Shown here: positions 15,633 to 23,542 of the stretch, in pieces
Position numbering within the stretch: position 1 is the stretch's first letter
Layout of the letters: the number at the start of each line of letters is the position of its first letter
DNA from: JBCCFW01 sp039029535
GTDB taxonomy: Bacteria; Acidobacteriota; JBCCFW01
Assembly: GCA_039029535.1 (NCBI GenBank)
Contig: JBCCFW010000016.1
Location: 1 to 64,000, forward strand
Direction of reading: 5' to 3'
Length of the DNA: 64,000 nt
Notes under the pieces: generated by a model
What the model saw: the letters and a program-made list of their open reading frames with translations, nothing else
Told to the model about the DNA's origin: nothing
Databases searched by the model: none
Position numbers and translations under genes: made by a program

Positions 15633-17702
15633 ATGAGACGCATGAATTGGCCGCTTGTCTTGGTGATTTTCTCGGTGCTCGCTGCGCCGACGGCACGGGC
15701 CGACTTCGACTTGACGCTCGAGCACGAATGGACCTGGGCCGAGCCGACCGGCACCGAGATCATGACGACTCCGTCGGTGGCCCGGAAGTCGAGATGCGGT
15801 GCCACCGTGACCGCGCTGGCACACCGGTCGAGTAACTCCGCTCCCTATCGCGTCACGCTCCTCGACGAGGATGGCACCGTCCTCGTTGCGGATCTCGGGC
15901 GCGACGTCTACCCGGAGACCGTGGTCTTGGCCGACGTCATCGGGTTCTTGTCGCCGGGAGTTCGCGATGGAATTCCCGAGGTCCTCGCCGTGACACCGGA
16001 CATTCCCGACGGAGAGGAAGTTCCGCCCATGGGGCCACACGTCGGCAACCGAATCGTCTGCTGGAGCCTCGATGGTACGGAGGAGTGGATCGGGCCCAGC
16101 CCGGTCCCGGTGCTCCCGGACACGACACTCGGTGTCGCCGACTTCGATTGTGACGACATCCCCGAAGTGATCGCCGGCAGCTCGGTGTACACGACGGGTG
16201 CCCGCACTTTCCTGCCAGGTGAGGTCCTCTTCACGGGTGGAGCCGGAAGGGGAGCCCCTCCGTTCAGTGGCCTGGCCGCGAGCCATGCGGTGGACCTCGA
16301 TGGTGACGGCTGTCTCGAGCTGCTCGCAGGCAACACTCTCTACCGTCCGTTGGCCTGTGGCGGTCAGCCGGCTGGGATCATTTGGGACGCATCCTCCTAC
16401 GGGGTCCCGGACGGGTACACGGCGGTCGGCGACTTCATCGAAGATGGTGCGCCCGAGATCATGCTGCTGACGAGCGTTCTGGAAGTGGTCACGACCTGGC
16501 TGTTGTCGGCCGATGGTCAAGTGCTCGGAACGAGCCCGTTTGCGGCGCCGAATGGAGTTCGTTGCAGCCCGCCCGTGGTGGGTAACTTCGACTCCGATGC
16601 CAAGTCCGAGTGGACCTTTGCTCAGACCGGATTCAGCAGCAACGAGCCGCTCCCGACTCGTCTCTGGTCGGGTGGTTGGACCGATCTCGTCGCCGGCACG
16701 TCGTCGCTGATCGTGTTCCCTCCGGTGGCCATCGACGACCGGACTGGTGTCTCGACCCCCACGGCGTTCGATTTCGATGCCGACGGCATCGATGAGATCG
16801 TTCATGCCGATCACGTGGACCTGATGATCGTCGAGGCCGGGAACCCGACTCCCTTGATCCGAATGAGTCGGGGAGGGAGCCAAACCGGCCTCGAGCACCC
16901 CGTCGTCGTTCAGCTCGACGACGATCCCCACGCCGAGATTCTCTTCGTGCATGGTGCGAGTGATCCAGATGACGACGACGATGACCCTGCTCATCCCGAC
17001 GTGCCTGGTCTGAGCGTCTATCAGGTCGTTGGCTCCGACACGCCTCGGTCCGTCTCCAACCAGCACGGCTACCACGTGGACCACGCCTACGACAACGCGA
17101 CCATCCCCTGTGAAGCCAACGTCGAGCCCTGGGCGACCCACGGAACCTGGATGGCTCAGGTTCCGGCCTGTCGGCTGGACTTCGAGCTGGGTGAGCTGCC
17201 GGCCGGCACGGTGGTCACCGACCAGTTCCTGCCTCAGGGAGTGTCGGTCCAGGGTCTGACCAACCAGGTCGTGATCTTCGACACCGCCAATGCCGCCTGC
17301 GATCCGGACCTCGAGACTCCGAGCCCCACTGCCGCCACCGAGAACCGGGTGCCGCGTGATCGGGTGCTGATCCTCATGGAGCGCGAGTCCCCCTGCCTGC
17401 CGGCAGACGACGAGGATGATGGGGGAACCATGGTCTTCACGTTCACGAGCCCTCGAGACATCGATGCCATCGGCCTGCTCGACATCGATGACTCGGACGA
17501 GACCTACGTCTACGTGTCGACCGACAGTGGCACGTACACGTTCACGGCCGACATTCTCGAGGACAACAGCTATCAGCGGCTCGACATCGGGCTCGACTGC
17601 GTCGTGAAGATCATGGTGGACTTCGGCGGTAGCGGTGCCGTGACCAACATCTTCTGTGGTCCGCTCGACAGCGACATCCAACGCTGGGATGCCAGCTTCT
17701 GA
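15633..17702 (+). CDS. Secreted FG-GAP/VCBS-repeat protein with C-terminal choice-of-anchor-like domain (paralogue 1)
   Basis: About 689 residues from ATG at 15633, which has GGAGG (15623-15627) five bases upstream. A signal peptide (MNWPLVLVIFSVLAAPTARA) is followed by integrin-like FG-GAP repeats with calcium-loop motifs (DFDCDDIPEVIAG, DLDGDGCLELLAG, DFDADGIDEIVHAD, LDDDPHAEILF). The last 210 residues are a beta-rich domain (FELGELPAGTVVTDQFLPQG, FDTANAACDPDLETPSP, VLILMERESPC, AIGLLDIDD) resembling domains near cell-surface anchors in exported proteins. It is probably a surface or periplasmic calcium-binding adhesin-like protein. The next gene is a tandem copy. Confidence 0.8.
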   Translation: MRRMNWPLVLVIFSVLAAPTARADFDLTLEHEWTWAEPTGTEIMTTPSVARKSRCGATVTALAHRSSNSAPYRVTLLDEDGTVLVADLGRDVYPETVVLADVIGFLSPGVRDGIPEVLAVTPDIPDGEEVPPMGPHVGNRIVCWSLDGTEEWIGPSPVPVLPDTTLGVADFDCDDIPEVIAGSSVYTTGARTFLPGEVLFTGGAGRGAPPFSGLAASHAVDLDGDGCLELLAGNTLYRPLACGGQPAGIIWDASSYGVPDGYTAVGDFIEDGAPEIMLLTSVLEVVTTWLLSADGQVLGTSPFAAPNGVRCSPPVVGNFDSDAKSEWTFAQTGFSSNEPLPTRLWSGGWTDLVAGTSSLIVFPPVAIDDRTGVSTPTAFDFDADGIDEIVHADHVDLMIVEAGNPTPLIRMSRGGSQTGLEHPVVVQLDDDPHAEILFVHGASDPDDDDDDPAHPDVPGLSVYQVVGSDTPRSVSNQHGYHVDHAYDNATIPCEANVEPWATHGTWMAQVPACRLDFELGELPAGTVVTDQFLPQGVSVQGLTNQVVIFDTANAACDPDLETPSPTAATENRVPRDRVLILMERESPCLPADDEDDGGTMVFTFTSPRDIDAIGLLDIDDSDETYVYVSTDSGTYTFTADILEDNSYQRLDIGLDCVVKIMVDFGGSGAVTNIFCGPLDSDIQRWDASF

Positions 17703-17734
17703 GACGCGGGCCTTCAGGCCGAGTGACCGAACAG

Positions 17735-17762
17735 ACGACCGTGCCCTCCCGGGCGCGGTCGT
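17735..17762 (+). terminator. Hairpin terminator after FG-GAP paralogue 1
   Basis: ACGACCGTGCCC (17735-17746) pairs with GGGCGCGGTCGT (17751-17762) over 12 bp with one G-T pair and a TCCC loop. It is followed by a T-rich TTCTTCG tract. It sits 33 bp after the stop codon. Confidence 0.75.
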
Positions 17763-17794
17763 TTCTTCGTCTTGGGGCACGTGTCACGCACGCG

Positions 17795-17834
17795 TGCGCA
17801 GTGCCGGCCTTCCTGCGTGGTGGTGATCGTGGGG
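17795..17834 (+). repeat. Leader repeat, copy B (upstream of FG-GAP paralogue 2)
   Basis: The second copy of the 40-base leader element at 15501-15540 (37 of 40 bases match). It begins about 106 bp before the second paralogue's ATG, and the sequence around it is not conserved between the two leaders. That contrast argues for selection on the element itself. Confidence 0.6.
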
Positions 17835-17900
17835 GCGCGCTGAAGCAAGGCAAGACGGCCGAGTGCTCGCCAGCGTCAGCCACCATGATTGGAGTCACCG

Positions 17901-19922
17901 ATGAGACGATGGAGTGGAGCCTTGTTGTTGCTGTCGACCGTTCTCTCCTTTTCGATGCCGGCATGGGCTGGTCTCGATTTCACGCCGACACACGAGTGGA
18001 CTTGGGCTGACCCGAACGGCCACGAGCTTCGAGTGACGCCGGTCGTGGCACGGCAAGGTACTTGCGGACCGGCGGTCATCGCCGTGAGTTACCGTCCAGT
18101 GGAGGGTGCCGGCGGCTATCGGATCGCCTTGGTCGACGAGAACGGGACGACGATCAACCCCGACTTGGGACGAACCGTGTACGCGGAGACCGTCGCGCTG
18201 GCCGACATGGTCGGACAGGACGGCATCCCCGAGATCCTGGCCGTGACTTGGGACGACGACTTCCTGGTGTGCTGGGAGCTCGACGGGACCGAGCGCTGGA
18301 TTGGGCGTCACGCGGTGCCGAACGCTCTCCAATCGACCTTGGGCGTGGCCGACTTCGATTGTGACGACATCCCGGAGATGTTCGTCGGGAGCTCGGTCTT
18401 CGACGGCGGCACCCGAGGTCCCGTCCCCGGTGCGATCCTTCCTGGGGACCTCTTCTTCACCGGTAGCGCCGGCACCGGTCGACCGGGCTTCGCGAGCCAC
18501 ACCATGAGCCACGCGGTGGACCTCGACAGCGACGGCTGTCTCGAGCTCCTCGCCGGCAACAGCCTGTACCGACCCCGCGATTGTGGCGGAGGGACTGGCC
18601 TGTTGTGGGATGCGTCCGTCCATGGCGTGCCGGACGGCTACACGGCGGTCGGTGACTTCATCGGCGATGACGGTCCCGAGATCATGCTCGTGGGGAATCT
18701 CACGGGTTCGCCGGCGGCCTGGCTGCTGTCGCCGACCGGTGCCGTGCTCGGAACCAGCGTGTTCAACGGTGTTGCCGGTCCCGAGACCAGCACGCCCATC
18801 GCCCTCGAGCTCGATGGCGACGACAAGGCCGAGTTCGCGCTCGCCCACGTCGGCAACGGTACCGGAAGTCCCACGACCGTGATGCGGACCGGCGAGTGGG
18901 TCTTCGACACGAGCGGCAACGCCATCATCGTCGAGCGCACGCCCATCCCGGTCGATGACGGAACGGGGGCCTCGGCTCCGACCGCCTTCGACTTCGATGC
19001 GGACGGCGTCGACGAGATCGTTCACGCCGACGAGGCCCGCTTCCTCATTCTCGAGGCGGGCAACACCACGCCCTTGGCAGACCTGAGCCGTGGCAGTCAC
19101 GGCACGCGTCTCGAGCATCCGGTCGTGGTCCAGCTCGATGACGACCCCCACGCCGAGATCATCATCGTGCACGACGCCAGCGATCCGGCCGATCCCAGCG
19201 ACGACCCCGTCCACGACGACGTGGCTGGCATGAGCGTCTACGAGATCGTCGGCTCCGACGCGCCCCGGGCGGTTTGGAACCAGCACGCTTACCACGTCGA
19301 TCACGCCACCGAGAGCGCGGACATTCCCTGTGAAGCCAAGGCTCGCCCCTGGGCCACTCACGGCACTTGGATGGCTCAGGTCCCGGCCTGCCAGATCGAC
19401 TTCGAGCTGGGCGAGCTGCCGGCCGGCACGGTGGTCACCAACCAGTTCCTGCCTCAGGGAGTGTTGGTCCAGAGCATGACCAACCAGGTCGTGGTCTTCG
19501 ACACGGCCAATGCCGCCTGCGATCCGGATCTCGAGACTCCGAGCCCCACCAGCGCCACCGACAACCGAGTCCCGCGTGACCGGGTGCTGATCCTCATGGA
19601 GCGCGAGTCTCCTTGCCTGCCCGCTGACGACGAGGATGACGGAGGCCTCATGACCTTCACGTTCACGACCCCCCGCGACATCGATGCCATTGGCCTGCTC
19701 GACATCGATGATCGAGACGCGACCTACGTCTACGTGTCGACCGCCAGCGGTCCGTACACGTTCACGGCCGACATGCTCGAGGACAACAGCTATCAGCGAC
19801 TCGACATCGGACTGGAGTGCGTCGGGAAGATCATCGTGGACTTCGGCGGTAGCGGTGCCGTGACCAACATCTTCTGCGGTCAGCTCGACAGCGACATCCA
19901 GCACTGGGATGCCAGCTTCTGA
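17901..19922 (+). CDS. Secreted FG-GAP/VCBS-repeat protein with C-terminal choice-of-anchor-like domain (paralogue 2)
   Basis: About 673 residues from ATG at 17901, with GGAG (17891-17894) six bases upstream. The signal peptide is MRRWSGALLLLSTVLSFSMPAWA. The domain order is the same as in the upstream gene: FG-GAP loops (DFDCDDIPEMFVG, DLDSDGCLELLAG, DFDADGVDEIVHAD) and the same C-terminal domain, nearly identical from FELGELPAGTVV to the final HWDASF. The N-terminal two thirds have diverged more. This is a tandem duplication with selection or conversion holding the C-terminal domain constant. Each copy has its own leader repeat and terminator, so they are separate transcription units. Confidence 0.8.
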   Translation: MRRWSGALLLLSTVLSFSMPAWAGLDFTPTHEWTWADPNGHELRVTPVVARQGTCGPAVIAVSYRPVEGAGGYRIALVDENGTTINPDLGRTVYAETVALADMVGQDGIPEILAVTWDDDFLVCWELDGTERWIGRHAVPNALQSTLGVADFDCDDIPEMFVGSSVFDGGTRGPVPGAILPGDLFFTGSAGTGRPGFASHTMSHAVDLDSDGCLELLAGNSLYRPRDCGGGTGLLWDASVHGVPDGYTAVGDFIGDDGPEIMLVGNLTGSPAAWLLSPTGAVLGTSVFNGVAGPETSTPIALELDGDDKAEFALAHVGNGTGSPTTVMRTGEWVFDTSGNAIIVERTPIPVDDGTGASAPTAFDFDADGVDEIVHADEARFLILEAGNTTPLADLSRGSHGTRLEHPVVVQLDDDPHAEIIIVHDASDPADPSDDPVHDDVAGMSVYEIVGSDAPRAVWNQHAYHVDHATESADIPCEAKARPWATHGTWMAQVPACQIDFELGELPAGTVVTNQFLPQGVLVQSMTNQVVVFDTANAACDPDLETPSPTSATDNRVPRDRVLILMERESPCLPADDEDDGGLMTFTFTTPRDIDAIGLLDIDDRDATYVYVSTASGPYTFTADMLEDNSYQRLDIGLECVGKIIVDFGGSGAVTNIFCGQLDSDIQHWDASF

Positions 19923-19953
19923 GAAGCGGCCTTCGTTCGAGTGAGCGACCGAG

Positions 19954-19983
19954 ACGACCGCGTCCCCTCGGGGGCGCGGTCGT
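19954..19983 (+). terminator. Hairpin terminator after FG-GAP paralogue 2
   Basis: ACGACCGCGTCCC (19954-19966) pairs with GGGCGCGGTCGT (19971-19983), about 13 bp with one G-T pair and a four-base loop. It is near-identical in design to the terminator at 17735-17762. It lies between this gene and the convergent cysS and may serve both directions. Confidence 0.7.
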
Positions 19984-19997
19984 CGTCGTTCAGGGCG

Positions 19998-21467
19998 TCA
20001 ACCAGCCTTGACGCGTGCACCGTCTCGGGTGTCCTCGACGACGAATCCGGCTCCAGCCACCTCGTCACGAAGCGTGTCCGCGGCGGCGTAGTCCTTCGCG
20101 GCTCGAGCCTCGGCCCTCGCGACGACCTTCTCCAGGATCTCCTGGGGGACGTCACCGAGCGCCGTGGCCTCGAAGGACTTGCCGGCGATCTCACGGACCA
20201 CCGACTTCGCCTCCATGCCGTCCTTCAGGCAGGCGAAGATCGCATCGAACTTCTCGAGGAGCTCACGTGACGCGTTGAGCGTCCGCTCCGAGGCTTCGTT
20301 CTTCTCGATGGCCGGGTTGACCTCGCGCACGACGCTGAACAACGCACCGAGCGCACCGGACGTGCACAGGTCGTCGTCGAGGTTCGCGTCGAACTCGGCC
20401 GAGTGCTTCTCGACCAGGTCGGCGAGCTCGTCGTCTTCACCAGCACCCGCCGGCTTCGCGGCCACCACGCGGCGGCTGAACTCGTTGAGACGCTCCACCG
20501 CCTTGCCCGCTGCCTCCAGCGCGTCGTCCGTGAGGTTCAGCGGCGCGCGGTAGTGCACCGACGCCAGAAGGTAGCGGATGGCCAGCGGGTCGTGACCCTT
20601 CTCGACCAGGTCACGCAAAGTGTAGAAGTTGCCCAGCGACTTGGACATCTTCTGGCCGTCCACCCGTAGGTGCGCCGAGTGGATCCAGTGCTTGCAGTAG
20701 GTGCCGCCGTGGGCACCCTCCGACTGGGCGATCTCGTTCTCGTGATGGGGGAAGACCAGGTCCTCGCCACCCGCGTGCAGGTCGAGGGTGTTCGAGCCCA
20801 GGCTCTTGGTCGACATGACCGAGCACTCGAGGTGCCAGCCCGGACGACCACCGCCCCAGGGCGAGTCCCACACCGGCTCGCCGTCCTTCGACGCCTTCCA
20901 CAGCACGAAGTCGCGAGCGTCTTCCTTGTCGTACTCGTCGCAGTCGACCCGCGCGCCGGCGCGAGTGGAGTCGGCCGTGCAGCCCGAGAGCTTGCCGTAG
21001 CTCTCGAGGCTGGCCACCTCGAAGTACACCGAGCCCTCGGACTCGTAGGCGTGTCCCTTCTCGATGAGCTTGGAGACCAGCTCGATCATCCCCGCGACGT
21101 GCTCCGTCGCCCGGGGGTGCTCGTCCGCCTTCTTGATCCGGAGGGTCGCGCAGTCGGCGAGAAAGGCGTCCTCGTACTTCCGGGTGTAGTCCGGCAGGCG
21201 CGCCGGATCCCGGACGTCCAGGCCGGCGTCGTTGGCCCGCTGGATGATCTTGTCCTCGACGTCCGTGATGTTCATGACGAAGCGGACGTCGTGACCCCGC
21301 TGCTCGAGCACCCGTCGCGCGATGTCGGTGAACGTGAAGGTGCGGAAGTTCCCCACGTGACCGTAGTCATGAATGGTCGGCCCACAGACGTAGAAGCGCA
21401 GGACACCGTCGGGGGAAGCCGTGACCTCCCGGGGACTTCGGGTGAGCGTGTCGTACAGTACGGTCAT
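19998..21467 (-). CDS. cysS: Cysteinyl-tRNA synthetase
   Basis: A 489-residue class I aminoacyl-tRNA synthetase that charges tRNA-Cys in the cytoplasm. Seen are FYVCGPTIHDYGHVGNFRT (zinc Cys and the HIGH-equivalent HVGN), GRPGWHLECSVMS and FPHHENE (further zinc ligands), and KMSKSLGNF (KMSKS loop). The C-terminal helical region and anticodon domain follow. The length fits CysS (about 460-490). GGAG lies six bases before the ATG. It follows the lysine aminotransferase gene by 36 bp on the same strand, so the two may be co-transcribed. Confidence 0.97.
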   Translation of the reverse strand: MTVLYDTLTRSPREVTASPDGVLRFYVCGPTIHDYGHVGNFRTFTFTDIARRVLEQRGHDVRFVMNITDVEDKIIQRANDAGLDVRDPARLPDYTRKYEDAFLADCATLRIKKADEHPRATEHVAGMIELVSKLIEKGHAYESEGSVYFEVASLESYGKLSGCTADSTRAGARVDCDEYDKEDARDFVLWKASKDGEPVWDSPWGGGRPGWHLECSVMSTKSLGSNTLDLHAGGEDLVFPHHENEIAQSEGAHGGTYCKHWIHSAHLRVDGQKMSKSLGNFYTLRDLVEKGHDPLAIRYLLASVHYRAPLNLTDDALEAAGKAVERLNEFSRRVVAAKPAGAGEDDELADLVEKHSAEFDANLDDDLCTSGALGALFSVVREVNPAIEKNEASERTLNASRELLEKFDAIFACLKDGMEAKSVVREIAGKSFEATALGDVPQEILEKVVARAEARAAKDYAAADTLRDEVAGAGFVVEDTRDGARVKAG

Positions 21468-21503
21468 GTGAGCTCCAGCGGCTCCACGGCCCCGATCATC
21501 CGA

Positions 21504-22826
21504 TCAGGAGAGCCCGTGGAGCGTCTCGTAGATCACGTCCAGGCCATGCTCGATCTCCTTCTTGGAGACCGACAGCGCCGGACGGAAGCGGACGGTGCGA
21601 TGGCCGGCCGAGAGGGCGAGCAGCCCCTCCGCCTTCGCCTTCGCCAAGAAGGTGTCGCGTGCGTCGCCGGTCGGCAAGTCGAAGGCGACGAGCAGGCCCC
21701 GACCCCGGAGGTTGGTGATCCGCTCCTCCTTCTCTGCGATGCGCTTGAGGCCCGAGAGCAGGCCCTCGCCCTGCTCGGCGGCGTTCTCGACGAGCTTGTC
21801 GGCCTCGACGATCTCCAGGATGCGGGCCGCCCGGGCCATGTCGACCAGGTGGCCGCCCCAGGCGGAGCGGAGACGCGCGGGCTCGCTGAAGACGTGACCC
21901 TCGACCTCCTCGATCCGCGGTCCGACCAGGATTCCGGGGACCGGGAGGTGGGAGCCGAAGATGACGACGTCCGGGGTGACCTCGTGGTGCTCGTGACACC
22001 AGAACTTGCCGGTGATGCCGACGCCCGTGCTGGTCTCGTCCAGGATGAGGAGGGCCTCGAATTCGTCGCAGGCCCGGCGCAGCTCCCGGAAGAACTCGCT
22101 CCGGAAGTGGTTGTCGCCGCCCTCGCACTGGATGGGCTCGATGATGACCGCCGCGATCTCGTCCCGCCGTTCCCGAAGGATGGAGCGGAGGTCCGCCACT
22201 GCCTGGATCTCGCGGTCCTCGGTGTCGCGGAGGTTGGCGCCCTCGAGGGGGAAGCGGGCGAAGGGGCTCGCGACCCGGGGCCAGTCGAAGACCGGGTAGT
22301 ACTGAGTCTGAAGAGGAGCGGCCGTGTTGGTCAGGCTCAGCGTGTAGCCCGAGCAGCCGTGATGGGCGTGGCGGAAGTGGACCACCCGGTTGCCCGTGCT
22401 CTCGGGCAGACCCTTGGCGAGGTTCTTCCGCACCTTCCAGTCGAAGGCCGTCTTGAGCGCGCTCTCCACCGCGAGGGACTCGCCCTCGATGACGAAGAGG
22501 TGGGGGAGCGTCTCGGGGATGCCGACGCGGGAGAAGGCGTCGACGAACTCGGCCATCTCGATGGTGGCGAGCTCGGCGCTGCTCGGCTTGTGCACCGCCA
22601 TGCGGCCGAGCTTGTTGATGAACGCGCCCTCGTTGAGACGAGGATGGTTGAAACCGAGCGGGATGGACCCGAAGAGACCGTGGAAGTCGAGGTAGCGGCT
22701 CCCGTCGCGGGCATCGACGATGTAGGAGTCGCGGCTCTTGGCGAGGTCCGGGACGAGCTCACCACCCGCCAGCAGCACGTGACGACGCAACGTGCCGTGG
22801 ACGTGGGAAGGCGTGATCTTGCGCAA
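21504..22826 (-). CDS. lat: L-lysine 6-aminotransferase
   Basis: About 440 residues from a TTG at 22826, chosen because GGAGGAG lies five bases upstream and because Lat proteins start shortly before ITPxxVH; an ATG at 22886 or GTG at 22904 has no ribosome-binding site. Seen are DFHGLFGSIPLGFNHP, HLFVIEGESLAVESALKTAFDWKVRKN, HFRHAHHGCSGYTLSLTN and IQCEGGDNHF. It is a PLP enzyme that moves the epsilon amino group of lysine to 2-oxoglutarate, giving aminoadipate semialdehyde. The saccharopine genes at 50568-53438 lead to the same product, so the genome carries two entries to that intermediate. Confidence 0.88.
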   Translation of the reverse strand: MRKITPSHVHGTLRRHVLLAGGELVPDLAKSRDSYIVDARDGSRYLDFHGLFGSIPLGFNHPRLNEGAFINKLGRMAVHKPSSAELATIEMAEFVDAFSRVGIPETLPHLFVIEGESLAVESALKTAFDWKVRKNLAKGLPESTGNRVVHFRHAHHGCSGYTLSLTNTAAPLQTQYYPVFDWPRVASPFARFPLEGANLRDTEDREIQAVADLRSILRERRDEIAAVIIEPIQCEGGDNHFRSEFFRELRRACDEFEALLILDETSTGVGITGKFWCHEHHEVTPDVVIFGSHLPVPGILVGPRIEEVEGHVFSEPARLRSAWGGHLVDMARAARILEIVEADKLVENAAEQGEGLLSGLKRIAEKEERITNLRGRGLLVAFDLPTGDARDTFLAKAKAEGLLALSAGHRTVRFRPALSVSKKEIEHGLDVIYETLHGLS

Positions 22827-23119
22827 CGTGTCTCCTCCGGCTCGAAAGACTCGATTCGAGCGGATCGCCGGGTCTGCCCTGGACATCGAACGAGCCGACG
22901 TCACCCCCGAAGAGGCGGCAGCCTAGCACCGCGCGGGCTCACCTGCACCGCGCTGCGACTGGGGCGAGCCGCCGCACGCGCCCCCTTGCCGAGTGACGCG
23001 GCCCGTGCAACCATCGCCGACGAATCATCCTGCGACGCGAAGGGCTCACGTGATGCCTCTTCCGTGCCGAAGGATCCGAAACGAAACTGCATCCCTGGAA
23101 GGCTCGGAGGATGGAACGC

Positions 23120-23491
23120 GTGTCGGAAGACATCGAGGTCAGGGTCGAAAGCTCTGAGGCTGACTCGACGGTCAAGGTGATCGCGATTTCCGGGAACCTC
23201 GAGGCCCGGAGCATCTCGGGCATCAATCAGGTTGTCCTGCCTCTCATCGAGGACGGAAACGTTCGGCTGGTCTTCGACTGTCGCCAGCTGCATTACGTCA
23301 CCTCTCCGGCCCTCGGCATCCTCATCAACTACTACAAGAAGACGCACTCGCAGGGGGGAGACACGAAGTTCTTCGGTCTCGCGGACAACATCCTGGAGAT
23401 CTTCCGCATCGTCGGCTTGACCAAGACCTTCGACATCCACGAGAGCGAAGAGGCGGCCGTGGGCGCCTTCGGCGCCGCGTCGGCGGAGTGA
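23120..23491 (+). CDS. STAS-domain anti-sigma-factor antagonist-like protein
   Basis: About 123 residues. GTG at 23120 is preferred because GGAGG (23106-23110) is nine bases upstream; the ATG at 23111 sits directly against that site. The fold markers are VKVIAISGNLEARSISGINQ, LVFDCRQLHYVTSPALGILINYYKK and FFGLADNILEIFRIVGL. The Ser of TSPALG is at the site phosphorylated in SpoIIAA/RsbV-type antagonists. In partner switching the protein binds a GHKL kinase and is reset by a PP2C phosphatase. Both partner types are encoded next, at 23543 and 28729, which supports a local module. Confidence 0.9.
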   Translation: MSEDIEVRVESSEADSTVKVIAISGNLEARSISGINQVVLPLIEDGNVRLVFDCRQLHYVTSPALGILINYYKKTHSQGGDTKFFGLADNILEIFRIVGLTKTFDIHESEEAAVGAFGAASAE

Positions 23492-23542
23492 GCCGCGGGA
23501 CACGGCCAGCGGTGACCAACTCCGTCCCTCCGCGAACGTTCC

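Noticed and set aside
20670..23180. 836-codon plus-strand open frame over cysS and lat
   Set aside because: Antisense to two clearly homologous genes; its sequence has no domain and reflects the GC-rich codon pattern of the other strand.
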